DNA from: Chloroflexota bacterium
GTDB taxonomy: Bacteria > Chloroflexota > UBA6077 > FW602-bin22 > CADDYW01
Assembly (NCBI GenBank): GCA_019690095.1
Contig: JADGGD010000003.1
Location: 1 to 64,000, forward strand
Length of the DNA stretch: 64,000 nucleotides
Direction: 5' to 3'
Shown here: positions 19,009 through 28,552 of the stretch, piece after piece
How positions within the stretch are numbered: the first letter of the stretch is position 1
Layout of the letters: each line of letters begins with the position of its first letter
Made by a program: the position numbers and the translations under genes
Notes under the pieces: model-generated
What the model saw: the letters and a program-made list of their open reading frames with translations, nothing else
What the model was told of the DNA's origin: nothing
Database searches by the model: none

Positions 19009-20976
19009 ATGGCAGACGCGACTGCTGGCACGATCGAAGCTCTCCTGCAGGAGCAGCGGCGCTACCCGCCGCCGGCCGAGTTCGCGGCGCGGGCGAATGC
19101 CAACGATCCATCGATCTACCAGCGTGCTGATGAGGACCCTGAGGGCTTCTGGGCCGAGCAGGCGAAGAGCCTGGACTGGTTCAAGCCGTACCAGAAGGTT
19201 CTGGAGTGGGATCCCCCTTGGGCGAAATGGTTCGTCGGCGGCGAGTTGAACGCCTGCTATAACTGCGTGGACCGGCACATCGCGGGCGTTCGGAAGAACA
19301 AGGCCGCGCTCATCTGGGAGGGGGAGCCGGGAGAGGAGCGGGTTCTCACCTACCGTGATCTCTACCGCGAGGTCAATCGAGCGGCCGCCGCGCTCCAGCG
19401 GCTGGGCATCCAGAAGGGTGATCGCGTCGCGATCTACCTGCCAATGATCCCCGAGCTTCCGATCGCAATGCTCGCGTGCGCCCGTCTCGGCGCGCCGCAT
19501 ACCGTGGTCTTCGGAGGATTCAGTCCGGCGGCCCTCCGGGATCGGATCAACGACTGCCAGGCGAAAGTCGTGATCACGGCGGATGGCGGCTACCGCCGCG
19601 GCGGCATCATACCGCTCAAGGACAACGTCGACACGGCGCTTGCCGAGTGCCCGTCAGTCGAGAAGGTACTGGTAGTCCAGCGGGTTGGGCCGGCGGTGAA
19701 GTCAGTGACCATGCATGAGGGACGGGACCTGTGGTGGCATGACGCACTTCGCGCGGAGCCCTGGCGCGAGGTGAAGCCAGAGCCGGTCGATTCCGAGCAC
19801 CCGCTCTACATCATTTACACGAGCGGCACGACCGGTAAGCCAAAGGGAGTTCTGCACACGACCGCTGGCTATCTGCTCGGAACGAGCGTGACCCACCGGC
19901 TCGTCTTCGACCTCAAAGAGGACGATGTGTACTTCTGCACAGCCGACATCGGCTGGGTCACCGGGCACAGCTATATCGTCTATGGGCCGCTTGCCAATGG
20001 TGCGACCTGCGTCATGTACGAGGGGGCGCCGGACTATCCGGATAAGGACCGCATGTGGGAGATCGTCGAAAAGTATGGGGTGACGATCTACTATACCGCT
20101 CCGACGGCCATTCGGTCGCACATGCGCTGGGGCGAGGAGTATCCGCGCCGCCACAGCCTCGATACCCTTCGGGTACTCGGCACCGTAGGCGAGCCGATCA
20201 ATCCGGAGGCGTGGGTCTGGTATTACAACAATATCGGACACGGGCGGTGCCCGATTGTCGATACCTGGTGGCAGACCGAAACCGGCATGATCATGATCAC
20301 CCCGCTGCCGGGGATCGTCACGCTGAAGCCGGGCTCGGCGACCCGGCCCTTCCCGGGTGTCGCCGCCGAGATCCTGGATGAGGCAGGCAATCCCGTTCCC
20401 CCTAATACGGGGGGCAATCTGGTCATCACGCGGCCGTGGCCGGCGATGATGCGCACGATCTGGGGAGACCCTGATCGGTACGTGCGCCAGTACTGGAGCA
20501 AGTATCCGGGGAAATACCTGACCGGTGACGGCGCGCGACAGGACGAGGATGGCTACTTCTGGCTCCTCGGTCGGGTAGACGATGTCGTGAACGTCGCAGG
20601 GCACCGGATCGGGACAATGGAGGTCGAGAGCGCGCTGGTAAGCCATCCGGCCGTCGCCGAGGCCGCAGTGATCGGGATCAATCACGAGATCAAGGGCCAG
20701 GCCCTCGCCGCCTTTGTTACACCGCGCAGCGGGGTTCAACCCTCGGATCGCCTCGTCGAGGAGCTACGTCAGCAGGTGGCCCGGGAGATCGGGGCAATTG
20801 CCCGACCGGACAAGATCTTCTTCACCGCCGAGCTCCCGAAGACGCGCAGCGCGAAGATTATGCGGCGGCTCCTGCGCGATATTGCCGAGGGGCGCGTGCT
20901 GGGCGACACGACGACCCTGACCGATCCCTCGGTCCTGGCAGATATCAAGCGCCAGTACGAGGAGACCGAGAGCTAG
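19009..20976 (+). CDS. acs: Acetyl-CoA synthetase
   Basis: 655 aa, the usual length for AMP-forming acetyl-CoA synthetase (acetate + ATP + CoA to acetyl-CoA + AMP + PPi). The adenylation loop [12 protein letters not shown] is at about residue 265, with DTWWQTETG in the middle. The C-terminus [11 protein letters not shown] contains the lysine that is acetylated in homologues by Pat-type enzymes. The start ATG 19009 follows GGAGG at 18994-18998. It is probably monocistronic and followed by a hairpin. Central metabolism use: acetate assimilation or salvage. Confidence 0.97.
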   Translation: MADATAGTIEALLQEQRRYPPPAEFAARANANDPSIYQRADEDPEGFWAEQAKSLDWFKPYQKVLEWDPPWAKWFVGGELNACYNCVDRHIAGVRKNKAALIWEGEPGEERVLTYRDLYREVNRAAAALQRLGIQKGDRVAIYLPMIPELPIAMLACARLGAPHTVVFGGFSPAALRDRINDCQAKVVITADGGYRRGGIIPLKDNVDTALAECPSVEKVLVVQRVGPAVKSVTMHEGRDLWWHDALRAEPWREVKPEPVDSEHPLYIIYTSGTTGKPKGVLHTTAGYLLGTSVTHRLVFDLKEDDVYFCTADIGWVTGHSYIVYGPLANGATCVMYEGAPDYPDKDRMWEIVEKYGVTIYYTAPTAIRSHMRWGEEYPRRHSLDTLRVLGTVGEPINPEAWVWYYNNIGHGRCPIVDTWWQTETGMIMITPLPGIVTLKPGSATRPFPGVAAEILDEAGNPVPPNTGGNLVITRPWPAMMRTIWGDPDRYVRQYWSKYPGKYLTGDGARQDEDGYFWLLGRVDDVVNVAGHRIGTMEVESALVSHPAVAEAAVIGINHEIKGQALAAFVTPRSGVQPSDRLVEELRQQVAREIGAIARPDKIFFTAELPKTRSAKIMRRLLRDIAEGRVLGDTTTLTDPSVLADIKRQYEETES

Positions 20977-21028
20977 GACGACCGTTCCGAGCGCGAAATA
21001 CTCGTGTCCTGGCCGATTTGCCAATCCC

Positions 21029-21069
21029 GGGGAGGCACGCGGACATCTATATCTCCCGTGTGCCTCTCC
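21029..21069 (+). terminator. Hairpin downstream of acs
   Basis: A 14-base stem (21029-21042 pairs with 21056-21069) that is continuous if two G-U pairs are allowed; the loop is 13 bases. There is no U-run after it, so it could act as a weak or Rho-assisted terminator, or as 3' end protection. Confidence 0.4.
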
Positions 21070-21146
21070 AGGCTATTCGTGCCCTAGGCGATGCCGCTGA
21101 CCTTGCGTATCAGGAAGATCGCAGAAGCGAGCAAGAGGTAAGGATA

Positions 21147-21175
21147 TTCGCAGCCGTCGCAGGCGAGAATATAAA
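21147..21175 (+). promoter_or_regulatory. Candidate promoter of the ABC transporter operon
   Basis: TTCGCA (21147-21152), 17-base spacer and TATAAA (21170-21175), lying in an AT-rich patch. The leader to the first permease would be about 230 bases. Confidence 0.3.
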
Positions 21176-21415
21176 ATAAAGTAAAGTTCTCTCAGGGCTC
21201 GTGTACTAGTAATCCGAACACGGTATGCTTCGCGGTAATGATAGGCGATGGCTGGCGGTCGAGGAGGATCACCTGTGCCTCGATCGCACGGTACTGCCAA
21301 AAGCCCACCCAAACCAGAGGGATGGTGCAGTGAGAGCCGATCAGGATAGCATTTCCTCTCTGGAGTGAGGACCAGGCGATGGCCCGGATGGAGATCGGTT
21401 TCGAGGGTCTATGGT

Positions 21416-22366
21416 ATGCCCGTGAGTGCGTCCGCGCATAAGCCGTCTGTCCTGGCGATGATTGTAGGAGGACGAACTCGCCAGGAAGCACGGCGGGCCC
21501 TGTGGGGCTACGTATTCATCGCGCCGTGGCTTATTGGCCTGCTGGTCTTCGTCGGAGGGCCGATCATCGCTTCGCTGTATTTCAGCTTTACGACCTACGA
21601 CATCTTATCGCCACCCCGGTGGGTGGGATTAGCAAACTATCACCGTGCTTTTCTTGAAGACCCGTTGTTCTGGCCATCACTCGGCCGCACCTTCTACTAT
21701 GCGATTGTGGTCGTGCCGCTCGGCCTGGTGGGATCGCTTGTGCTCGCCATTTTGCTCAACCAGGGGTTGCGCGGTACGAATATCTTTCGCACGTTCTTTT
21801 TCCTACCGAGCCTGACGCCTGGCGTAGCGCTTAGCGTTCTCTGGCTCTGGCTCATGCAGCCGCAACTCGGCCTGGCCAATCAGGTATTGCGCACGCTCGG
21901 TTTACCCCCATCGCCCTGGCTGACTGACGCGAACACAGTGATCCCATCCCTGATCCTGATCCAGCTCCTCACAACCATGGGAGGGAGTGCGATGCTTATC
22001 TTCCTGGCCGGCCTTCAGGGGGTGCCGCGTGAGCTCGAGGAGGCAGCGACCGTAGACGGGGCCGGCCGCTGGATGAAGTTCCGTCACGTGACTCTGCCGA
22101 TGATCACGCCAACGCTCTTTTTCAACTTGATTCTCGGGATCATCGGCGCACTCCAGGTCTTCACTGTTGCATTTGTCGCGACGAATGGTGGTCCAGATTA
22201 CGCCAGTTGGTTTATCGCCCTTCACATCTACCAGCAGGCCTTCGCATATCTGCGGCTTGGGTACGGTGCCGCCCTAGCCTGGATCTTCCTGCTTATTGTC
22301 CTCCTGCTGACTTTGATCAACTTTGCTCTTTCGCGACGATGGGTCTTTTACCGAGGGGGAGCGTAG
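21416..22366 (+). CDS. Sugar ABC transporter permease (MalF/UgpA type)
   Basis: 316 aa with six predicted membrane helices. It carries the EAA loop that docks onto the ATPase: ELEEAATVDGAGRWMKFRHVTLP, beginning near residue 209. Family 1 carbohydrate uptake (CUT1) permease. The start at ATG 21416 is chosen as the first Met ahead of the conserved RRALWGYVFIAPWLIG helix; a GTG at 21365 is possible. It precedes the partner permease and the lipoprotein in an operon with close spacing. No ATPase is encoded nearby. Confidence 0.88.
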   Translation: MPVSASAHKPSVLAMIVGGRTRQEARRALWGYVFIAPWLIGLLVFVGGPIIASLYFSFTTYDILSPPRWVGLANYHRAFLEDPLFWPSLGRTFYYAIVVVPLGLVGSLVLAILLNQGLRGTNIFRTFFFLPSLTPGVALSVLWLWLMQPQLGLANQVLRTLGLPPSPWLTDANTVIPSLILIQLLTTMGGSAMLIFLAGLQGVPRELEEAATVDGAGRWMKFRHVTLPMITPTLFFNLILGIIGALQVFTVAFVATNGGPDYASWFIALHIYQQAFAYLRLGYGAALAWIFLLIVLLLTLINFALSRRWVFYRGGA

Positions 22367-22368
22367 CC

Positions 22369-23256
22369 GTGACGGATCAGGTGCTGAGCGTCGCAGTCTA
22401 CCGACCAGCGCGAGTGCGCCTCCACCGCCTGTGGCGGCCGCTGATCCTGTATCCGCTGACAATCGCCCTCTCTCTGATCTTCATCTTCCCCATGTTCTGG
22501 GCTCTGATGAGCGGCCTCAAGACACCGGCCGAGATGTATGCTTTCCCCCCGGTCATCATCCCGAGCCATCCGCGCCCGTACAATTTCGTCGAAGCTTTCA
22601 CTGCTTTTCCGTTCGCGCTCTGGTATCGAAACACGCTTGAGGTAGTGATCCTGGGCACACTAGGCACAGTCGTGACCGCCTGCATCGTCGCTTACGGGTT
22701 TGCACGCTTCGATTTCCGGCTCAAGAACGTGCTCTTTATAACCACCCTGGCAACCATGATGCTTCCATCACAGGTCTCACTAATTCCGCGGTATGTGTTG
22801 TTCCATTTCCTGGGATGGATCGATACCCTCTATCCTCTCTGGGTTCCCAGCTGGTTCGGGGGAAGCGCATTCGCAATTTTTCTTATGCGGCAGTTTATTC
22901 TAACACTGCCCCGCGAACTGGACGAAGCAGCGTTGATCGATGGTGCCAGCTACTTCCGGATCCTCTGGAATATTCTGGTGCCGCTTTGTAAACCAGCCCT
23001 GGCAACCCTCGCGATTCTGACCCTGATTGCGAACTGGGACGCATTCTTGGATCCGGTGATTTTCCTCCAAAGCCCCCAGCATTTTACTGTCGCGATCGGC
23101 ATCTGGTACTTCAAGCAGCAGGAGTTCCAGGTGACACCAACAGATCATCTTCTGATGGCATCGGCTGTGACCAGCATGATTCCGCCGATCGCGCTTTTCT
23201 TTGCTTTCCAGCGTTACTTCGTGCAGGGAATTGTTCTGACCGGGCTTAAGGAATGA
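22369..23256 (+). CDS. Sugar ABC transporter permease (MalG/UgpE type)
   Basis: 295 aa, the second CUT1 permease. Six hydrophobic helices; EAA loop ELDEAALIDGASYFRILWNILVP. Start GTG 22369, two bases after the stop of the first permease, with a GGGGGAGC site about eight bases upstream. Typical heterodimer partner of the preceding gene. The conserved C-terminal RYFVQGIVLTGLKE tail is present. Confidence 0.9.
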   Translation: MTDQVLSVAVYRPARVRLHRLWRPLILYPLTIALSLIFIFPMFWALMSGLKTPAEMYAFPPVIIPSHPRPYNFVEAFTAFPFALWYRNTLEVVILGTLGTVVTACIVAYGFARFDFRLKNVLFITTLATMMLPSQVSLIPRYVLFHFLGWIDTLYPLWVPSWFGGSAFAIFLMRQFILTLPRELDEAALIDGASYFRILWNILVPLCKPALATLAILTLIANWDAFLDPVIFLQSPQHFTVAIGIWYFKQQEFQVTPTDHLLMASAVTSMIPPIALFFAFQRYFVQGIVLTGLKE

Positions 23257-23319
23257 GCAGGTCCGGGGGAGGAACAGCAGTAACCTTGTTTGACCGAATG
23301 TTGTCGTGAGGTGGGAACC

Positions 23320-24786
23320 GTGTCACAGAAACTTGCACGGCGAAAGGTTCTAGCTCTCGGTGTAAGCGTCGCTGCCGGTGCGGTACTCGCGGCATGCGGC
23401 GGGGGTGGTCAACCAGCGGCGCCTGCCGCCCCGACCTCGCCAGCAGCCCCCGGTGGGGCATCCCCAACGTCCGTGAGCACGGCAGGTCAGGCAAGCGCTA
23501 CGGCAGCTCCATCGGCCCAGCAAAGCTCATCTGCCCCAACGATTCAACTCCGGCTGATGCGGTTCGCAGGCGTGGGCTGGGAGCAGGATGTGAAGTTTGC
23601 CGACCTCTTCCAGCAGAAACACCCAAATATCAAAGTGATCGGTGAGGATACGCCGTACGCGCAGATGAATCAGAAGGTCCTGACCAGTGGCGCGGCGGGA
23701 ACGATCGGCGATCTCTTTCCCGGGCACACACGCTGGGTGGCCTTCTGGGAGTATAAGGGAATCTGTCACGAGCTTGATCCCTTAGTCAAGGCTTACCCAG
23801 ACGAGACGAAGTTTGATGATTTCTTTCCATCGGTGATCAAGGATGCCCGAGGACCAGGCGCAGAGGGCAAACTCTATGTCTTTCCCACTATCGTCCACCC
23901 GGGCGGCAATGCCATCATCATGCTTAATCTCGACCTGATCGAGAAAGCAGGCCTGAAGCCGCCAGCCAGTTCGGATTGGACCATCCAACAGCTTGAAGAG
24001 ATTGTCCGGGGTGCCGGCAAGCCAAAAGACGGCATCTTTGGCCTCTCCGTGACGATGAGTAGCCCCCTCTATTCGACCCAAGTCACACGCGGCTGGAGCA
24101 GTGTCGTTGGGCCGCCCGCCTCGCCGGACTCGTGGGTGCTATCACCGGATGGCAAGAAGTCTCAGCTTGACTCCCCGCCAGTCAAAGAGGCATTCGAGTG
24201 GTATTGGAAGCTCATCAAGGACGGCTTTGCTCCAACGAGCCAGGACCAGCTACCTGCCGGTTCGACGGGGGATCTGTTTACCGCGGGGAAGCTAGTTGCC
24301 CAGGCCGCGATTATCGGCCAGCCGCAAGCTGACCACGACATCATTAAGGACAAGTTCAGATGGACCGCCGTGCTCTGGCCGAAAGGACCGCACGGGGCTC
24401 GGGGTACCTGTCTTTCCTACAACACCTGGAGTATCTCGGCGAAAACACAGCATCCGGACGAGGCCTTCCATCTCCTTAATGAGCTGACCAGTACTGAGTG
24501 CGGTTTCTGGGCCGCGTATGAGGGGCACGCTGTCCCGTATGCCCGGCGCTCCATCTGGTTTGATCAGAGGCTTTGGGAGCGATATCCGATCGATAAGGAC
24601 GGGGCGCAAGTCTTCCAGCAGGGAGTTGATCCATTCCCGATGCCCTGGAATTTACGTGCCCAGGAATATCAGGATGTCTTTATGCAGAACACGCAGAAGT
24701 ACCTCGACGGCAAAGAAACCTGGGACCAAATGTTCAGCCACACTCAGAAGGCTGTACAGGATGTCCTGGATCAGCCTCGTCCCTGA
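23320..24786 (+). CDS. Sugar ABC transporter substrate-binding lipoprotein
   Basis: 488 aa, extracellular solute-binding family 1. The N-terminus reads VSQKLARRKVLALGV with a twin-Arg-like pair and a hydrophobic stretch ending in a lipobox LAAC, so it is a membrane-anchored lipoprotein. A Gly/Ala/Pro/Ser-rich linker follows, then the binding lobes (RWTAVLWPKGP, NTWSISAKTQHPDEAFHLLNEL). Start GTG 23320, with GAGGTGGG upstream. It completes the importer with the two permeases; the sugar is unknown. A hairpin terminates the unit at 24801. Confidence 0.88.
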   Translation: MSQKLARRKVLALGVSVAAGAVLAACGGGGQPAAPAAPTSPAAPGGASPTSVSTAGQASATAAPSAQQSSSAPTIQLRLMRFAGVGWEQDVKFADLFQQKHPNIKVIGEDTPYAQMNQKVLTSGAAGTIGDLFPGHTRWVAFWEYKGICHELDPLVKAYPDETKFDDFFPSVIKDARGPGAEGKLYVFPTIVHPGGNAIIMLNLDLIEKAGLKPPASSDWTIQQLEEIVRGAGKPKDGIFGLSVTMSSPLYSTQVTRGWSSVVGPPASPDSWVLSPDGKKSQLDSPPVKEAFEWYWKLIKDGFAPTSQDQLPAGSTGDLFTAGKLVAQAAIIGQPQADHDIIKDKFRWTAVLWPKGPHGARGTCLSYNTWSISAKTQHPDEAFHLLNELTSTECGFWAAYEGHAVPYARRSIWFDQRLWERYPIDKDGAQVFQQGVDPFPMPWNLRAQEYQDVFMQNTQKYLDGKETWDQMFSHTQKAVQDVLDQPRP

Positions 24787-24800
24787 AAGTACTGTCGTAC

Positions 24801-24826
24801 CCCGGGGAGCGGATCTGCTCCCCGGG
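24801..24826 (+). terminator. Hairpin after the ABC transporter operon
   Basis: Perfect 10-base stem, CCCGGGGAGC (24801-24810) and GCTCCCCGGG (24817-24826), with a 6-base loop. It begins 14 bases after the stop. No U-run follows. Confidence 0.55.
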
Positions 24827-25051
24827 TGAGGATCATTATCCCTGTCTCGGATTACCGGCGCGGGAAGAAGCGCGATCTCCGTCGGACTGCCCACAGCGGA
24901 ACAGGGCGTTATCCAGGTCCTGCCAGCCGCTACTGCCATCTACAATGCCGAGTGAACTATAAGGGATACGCGGAGTGAATGGATCCAGCAAGACCAGAAA
25001 GCTCAGCACGGCTTTACCAACGGCAAGCCTGCGGCTGGGGAGGAGGCGGCC

Positions 25052-25720
25052 ATGATCATTCCCTTGTTCGGCCGGGGGCAGACAATAGGCGAGCGGGAGA
25101 CGACGCTCGTGCTGGCACTCTGCGCGCTCGGCGGCGTGCCCACCTTGATCGCTGGCTTCGCCGTCAATCCGGGACCGCCGCCGGGCTCCACTGTCGCGCA
25201 GCTGACGGCTTTCGGGTCGGCCCACCAGACGACCGTTCTGCTTGGCGGCTGGCTGCAGATCACCGGCACCCTGCTCTGCCTGCTCTTCGCCCTCGCGCTC
25301 ACCCAGCGAGCCGGCGCAGCCGGGACCTTCGCCGGCCAGCTCACTCTCTTTGGCAGCGTCGTGCTGACTGGTGTCGGACTGGCGGAGTTCAGCGGCTATG
25401 CCCTGGCAGTAAGCGGCGATCCGACAGTGGTGCGTGTAGCGAGCCAGTTCATTCCAGCGGTTCAGCACGGCTACGCAATGGTTGCGGCGCCGCTGGTGTT
25501 CCTGCCGCTGGGCGCGGTGATCCTCGGGAGCGGTGTGCTCCCACGCGTGTTGGGGTACATAGCTCTGATCCTTGGCACCGTCTTCGCGGTCCTCGGCCTG
25601 GTCGGGGTGCTCGCCCCGGTGCAGGGGATCGTCGATGGGCTATCGGCACTCCAGGGTCTCTGGTGGATCGCCGCGGCCGTTGCCCTGCTGAGACTGCCTG
25701 CCGGTCGGAAACTATATTGA
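25052..25720 (+). CDS. Polytopic membrane protein of unknown function
   Basis: 222 aa with about six hydrophobic segments (for example TLVLALCALGGVPTLIAGF, WLQITGTLLCLLFALAL, YIALILGTVFAVLGLVGVLAP). It resembles DUF4386-like proteins in length and helix layout, but that is not certain. Start ATG 25052, preceded by GGAGGAGG. It stands alone after the ABC transporter terminator and converges with the DUF488 gene, overlapping its 3' end by nine bases. No function can be assigned. Confidence 0.7.
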   Translation: MIIPLFGRGQTIGERETTLVLALCALGGVPTLIAGFAVNPGPPPGSTVAQLTAFGSAHQTTVLLGGWLQITGTLLCLLFALALTQRAGAAGTFAGQLTLFGSVVLTGVGLAEFSGYALAVSGDPTVVRVASQFIPAVQHGYAMVAAPLVFLPLGAVILGSGVLPRVLGYIALILGTVFAVLGLVGVLAPVQGIVDGLSALQGLWWIAAAVALLRLPAGRKLY

Positions 25721-26176
25721 TGGAAGGGACGCATTCCCGCCGGCCGTCCCGGAAGCACGGCCGAGCATCTCCTCCAGCACCTCCTTGAGAACTGCGGCCT
25801 GGTTGTGCACGGTGTCACGCGCGCTGTAGAGCAGAACGACCGGTCCCTCGGCGGCAAGATGGGCGATCTCGCGCAGGCGGGCCTGCTGGTCGGGGCGGGC
25901 CAGCTCGGCCCGGTAGCGGCGCCGAAACTCCTCCCAGCGAGATGGATCGTGCCCGAACCACCTCCGGAGTTCGTCTGATGGTCCGAGTTCGCGCATCCAG
26001 GCGTCCAGCCGCAGGTCCTCCTTCTTCACCCCGCGCGGCCAGAGACGATCGACAAGGATCCGCCGACCGGTGGACGGGAGATCGGGGTCGTAGACACGGT
26101 GGATCGTGATCGCGGGCGGATCGGCAATCTGCCCCGCGTCGTCAAGGAGATGTGCGTAGCAGGGAGGCTCACCCAT
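25712..26176 (-). CDS. DUF488 family protein
   Basis: 154 aa. Conserved block RVYDPDLPSTGRRILVDRLWPRGV and WFGHDPSRWEEFRRRYRAEL define DUF488, a small family of uncharacterised cytosolic proteins often near stress or metal genes. Start ATG 26176 follows GGAGAACGAG; an in-frame extension to 26227 is less likely. Its last three codons overlap the neighbouring membrane protein gene on the opposite strand. Function unknown. Confidence 0.85.
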   Translation of the reverse strand: MGEPPCYAHLLDDAGQIADPPAITIHRVYDPDLPSTGRRILVDRLWPRGVKKEDLRLDAWMRELGPSDELRRWFGHDPSRWEEFRRRYRAELARPDQQARLREIAHLAAEGPVVLLYSARDTVHNQAAVLKEVLEEMLGRASGTAGGNASLPSI

Positions 26177-26388
26177 GGCACTCGTTCTCCGGAACGATAT
26201 TGACATCCTGTCCCTATCATACGGCATGGTTGGGTACCGAAGGGCCTAACGCGGGGCCCTGATCACGTCCACTTCCTCTTCGACAGTCCCGTGCGGTCAG
26301 ACAGAGCCGCTCCCCTCGCTTGCACCGGCCCACGGTAATGGCGTAAGGTAGCTAGCCGAGGAGAATTCGCCGCTGGGCTGGAGGATGC

Positions 26389-26805
26389 ATGACTTTGAAA
26401 GGACTGACTGTCATTCCCCCGACCGCACGCCGTCCGCGGGAGTCGCGCTTTCCCGGAACCCGTGCCGAGACGATCTGCAACCACCTTACCCCGACCGGCG
26501 GCCTGGTGGTCAGCGTGGTCTCGCTCGACCCGGGCGCCCGAACACGGCTCCACTACCACCAGGTGGATACCTTCGAGTACGTCCTGGCCGGCACTGCGCG
26601 GGTGTACGATCAGCACGGCAACAGCGTTGTGATCACTGCTGATACCGGCGTTTACTACCCGGCCGGTCCCGAGAGCGCACACTTTTGGGAAGCAGTCGGG
26701 AATGTGCCGGTCCAATTCCTCTTCCTCTACACCGCTCCCCCTGGCCAAACCGACGGCCTGACCCTGGTGGAGGAAAGCACTCCGCCGGCAACGGCGGACG
26801 GGTAA
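26389..26805 (+). CDS. Cupin domain protein
   Basis: 138 aa, a single cupin fold. The metal-binding pattern is HYHQVDTFEYVLAG (motif 1, His-x-His then Glu) and PAGPESAHFWEAVG (motif 2). Start ATG 26389 with GGAGGATGC just upstream. No partner enzymes are adjacent; substrate unknown. A hairpin follows at 26895. Confidence 0.82.
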   Translation: MTLKGLTVIPPTARRPRESRFPGTRAETICNHLTPTGGLVVSVVSLDPGARTRLHYHQVDTFEYVLAGTARVYDQHGNSVVITADTGVYYPAGPESAHFWEAVGNVPVQFLFLYTAPPGQTDGLTLVEESTPPATADG

Positions 26806-26894
26806 GTCCCCCATCGGGCTGAAAAATTGACGCCTCGCGCCCCTCCCCCGTACGATGGATCTGTGGATTACGGATCATATCTCTGCTGGCTCAC

Positions 26895-26918
26895 GGAGGA
26901 GCCCGCACGGGCTCCTCC
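26895..26918 (+). terminator. Hairpin between the cupin gene and the next small gene
   Basis: GGAGGAGCCC (26895-26904) pairs perfectly with GGGCTCCTCC (26909-26918) around a GCAC loop. No U-run follows, so it may be a weak terminator or a leader structure 57 bases before ATG 26976. Confidence 0.4.
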
Positions 26919-26975
26919 AGGCAGTTCTCGGAAGGGACGCGCTCTCTTCACGACCTCTATGAAGTTACGGGTGTG

Positions 26976-27254
26976 ATGATGTTCGAGTCATTGAAGCAGC
27001 TTCTCCGTCGAGACCCCCCCGATCTCATTGCCGAGGGACGTATTGTCGAGATTACCGGACCGACTGGGAATGGGAAGGATACGGGGCAGATTGAATTCAA
27101 ACTGGACTCGCGCGCAGACCTCATCTTCCGCCATCGAGTGAGCGCGCTCAGCCCTGTCCACAAGCGCGGAGATGCTGTGCGGGTCCACTACGAACCCGCA
27201 CGCGACGACCCCCATGTCGCCCTGGTCCACTGGATCGAGGCGTGGAAGGGCTAA
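26976..27254 (+). CDS. Small hypothetical protein
   Basis: About 92 aa, slightly charged and without membrane segments. It opens with MMFESLKQLLRRDPPD and contains ITGPTGNGKDTGQIEFKLD, a loop that looks P-loop-like but does not match GxxxxGKT (it reads GPTGNGKDT), so no nucleotide-binding role is claimed. Start ATG 26976 chosen; GTG 26973 and ATG 26979 are neighbours, and no clear ribosome site is visible. It converges on the MFS gene, overlapping by four bases. Confidence 0.6.
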   Translation: MMFESLKQLLRRDPPDLIAEGRIVEITGPTGNGKDTGQIEFKLDSRADLIFRHRVSALSPVHKRGDAVRVHYEPARDDPHVALVHWIEAWKG

Positions 27255-28513
27255 CCGCGCGCGCGTGTGGAAGTGCCTGGGGAGCATTTTGCTCCCCAGG
27301 CCTGATCAGGCCGAAGCATGATGCCCGCCCCGATCAGGCACAGGACCGTGCCCGCACGCAGGACACCGGACGGGCCGATTCCCCCCTCGCCTCCCAGGAG
27401 TGAGCCCACAAACGGCGCCAGAATTCCACGTGCACCGGCCATGGTGTTCACCAGGGCAGTATAGCGGGGGACCTGCCCTGGAGGAGCTGACCGAACGATC
27501 AGCTGGAGAAGGCCCAGGTCATTACCACCTGCGGCCAGGCCGTTGGCCGCATAGCCGATCACCAGCCCTCCAATCGACGGGGCGATCAGATACGACACGG
27601 GAAGCATAGCCGCAAGCAGCATGCTTGCAAGAAGGACGCGGCGAGCATCCATGCGATCGATCCGCCGCGCCAGGTAGAGGTAGCTGGCGAACCAGCAGAC
27701 TGACTGAATCAGGGTAAGGAATCCCACCTGCTGGTACGACGCACCGAAGCGGTTGACCAGCAGGATCGGATAGAAGGGGCCCGCAATCAACGCGCCCAAC
27801 CCCCATACGACGATCGCGGCGACACCAGTCGCGTATGCCCGATCTTCGCCGATCAAACGGAACGTATCACGGATGCGGGGAGCTTTCGGCGTTGTCGATC
27901 CGCGCCCCGGCCGCAGGCAGGCGTAAGCCAGAGCACCGAGGGAACCGATCAACGCGCCCAGAGGGAACAGGAGGCCAGGGCCAGCCGTATCCATGATGTA
28001 GCCCCCTACGGGCGCACCGAGGATCAGGCCGGCCGTGAGGGCAATCCGACTATAGCCAATGTAGCGTCCCCGTACCTCCGGGGGGTACAGCCGTCCCATG
28101 ACATCAACAATGAACGGGCTGGGAAGCGCTACCAGGAGATACATAAGCGACAGGAGGGCGACGAAGACGGCAGGCGAGGTGGTAAGGGGGACGAAGAGCA
28201 TCAGCAGACGCCCCGCAGCGATCTGCAGGGCAATACCACGTGGTCCGAGGGAGGCGGGCAGGCGGGCAATGACGACGGGCGAGATCAGGGCGCCGGTGTA
28301 GGGCGCCGCCAGGAGGACCGAGAGGAGCACCGCGCTGGCATCGAGGCGCCGCGCGTACACGGCCGCGAAATTGGACACGAAGGCGACGAACAGACCGCCA
28401 AGGAAGCTCTGGAGCAGATCCAGGCCCACATTCCGCGGCCCATCCGCACCGAGCGCCGGATCCAGCTGGGGGAGCCGCCGCGGCCGCGGCGCGGCCCGAA
28501 TGGTATTGCTCAT
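27251..28513 (-). CDS. MFS transporter
   Basis: 420 aa with about 12 hydrophobic helices. The cytosolic loop after helix 3 holds MGRLYPPEVRGRYIGYSR (the DRxxRR-like A motif region), and a further basic loop RRIDRMDARRV separates the halves. The substrate cannot be inferred. The final codons carry an inverted repeat (27275-27301), so a hairpin forms inside the coding 3' end. Start ATG 28513. Confidence 0.82.
   Translation of the reverse strand: MSNTIRAAPRPRRLPQLDPALGADGPRNVGLDLLQSFLGGLFVAFVSNFAAVYARRLDASAVLLSVLLAAPYTGALISPVVIARLPASLGPRGIALQIAAGRLLMLFVPLTTSPAVFVALLSLMYLLVALPSPFIVDVMGRLYPPEVRGRYIGYSRIALTAGLILGAPVGGYIMDTAGPGLLFPLGALIGSLGALAYACLRPGRGSTTPKAPRIRDTFRLIGEDRAYATGVAAIVVWGLGALIAGPFYPILLVNRFGASYQQVGFLTLIQSVCWFASYLYLARRIDRMDARRVLLASMLLAAMLPVSYLIAPSIGGLVIGYAANGLAAGGNDLGLLQLIVRSAPPGQVPRYTALVNTMAGARGILAPFVGSLLGGEGGIGPSGVLRAGTVLCLIGAGIMLRPDQAWGAKCSPGTSTRARG
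27275..27301. terminator. Hairpin at the 3' junction of two convergent genes
   Basis: GCCTGGGGAGC (27275-27285) pairs perfectly with GCTCCCCAGGC (27291-27301) around a 5-base loop ATTTT. It sits inside the MFS reading frame, 20 bases after the stop of the small gene on the other strand, so it probably stops plus-strand transcription there. Confidence 0.5.
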
Positions 28514-28552
28514 GCCGCCGCGCCTTTCCCGGGCAGGCCGTGACTTTCCTGC

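Larger units (their letters stand above)
20977..21415 (+). other. Gene-free stretch between acs and the ABC transporter
   Basis: 439 bases without a credible protein gene. It holds a hairpin just after acs, an AT-rich patch near 21165-21190 with a promoter-like pair, and a roughly 240-base leader before the permease start. I see no RNA family motif in the leader. Confidence 0.6.

Noticed and set aside
26976-27254. P-loop ATPase reading of GPTGNGKDT in the small protein
   Set aside because: The loop does not fit GxxxxGK(S/T) and no Walker B or fold follows.
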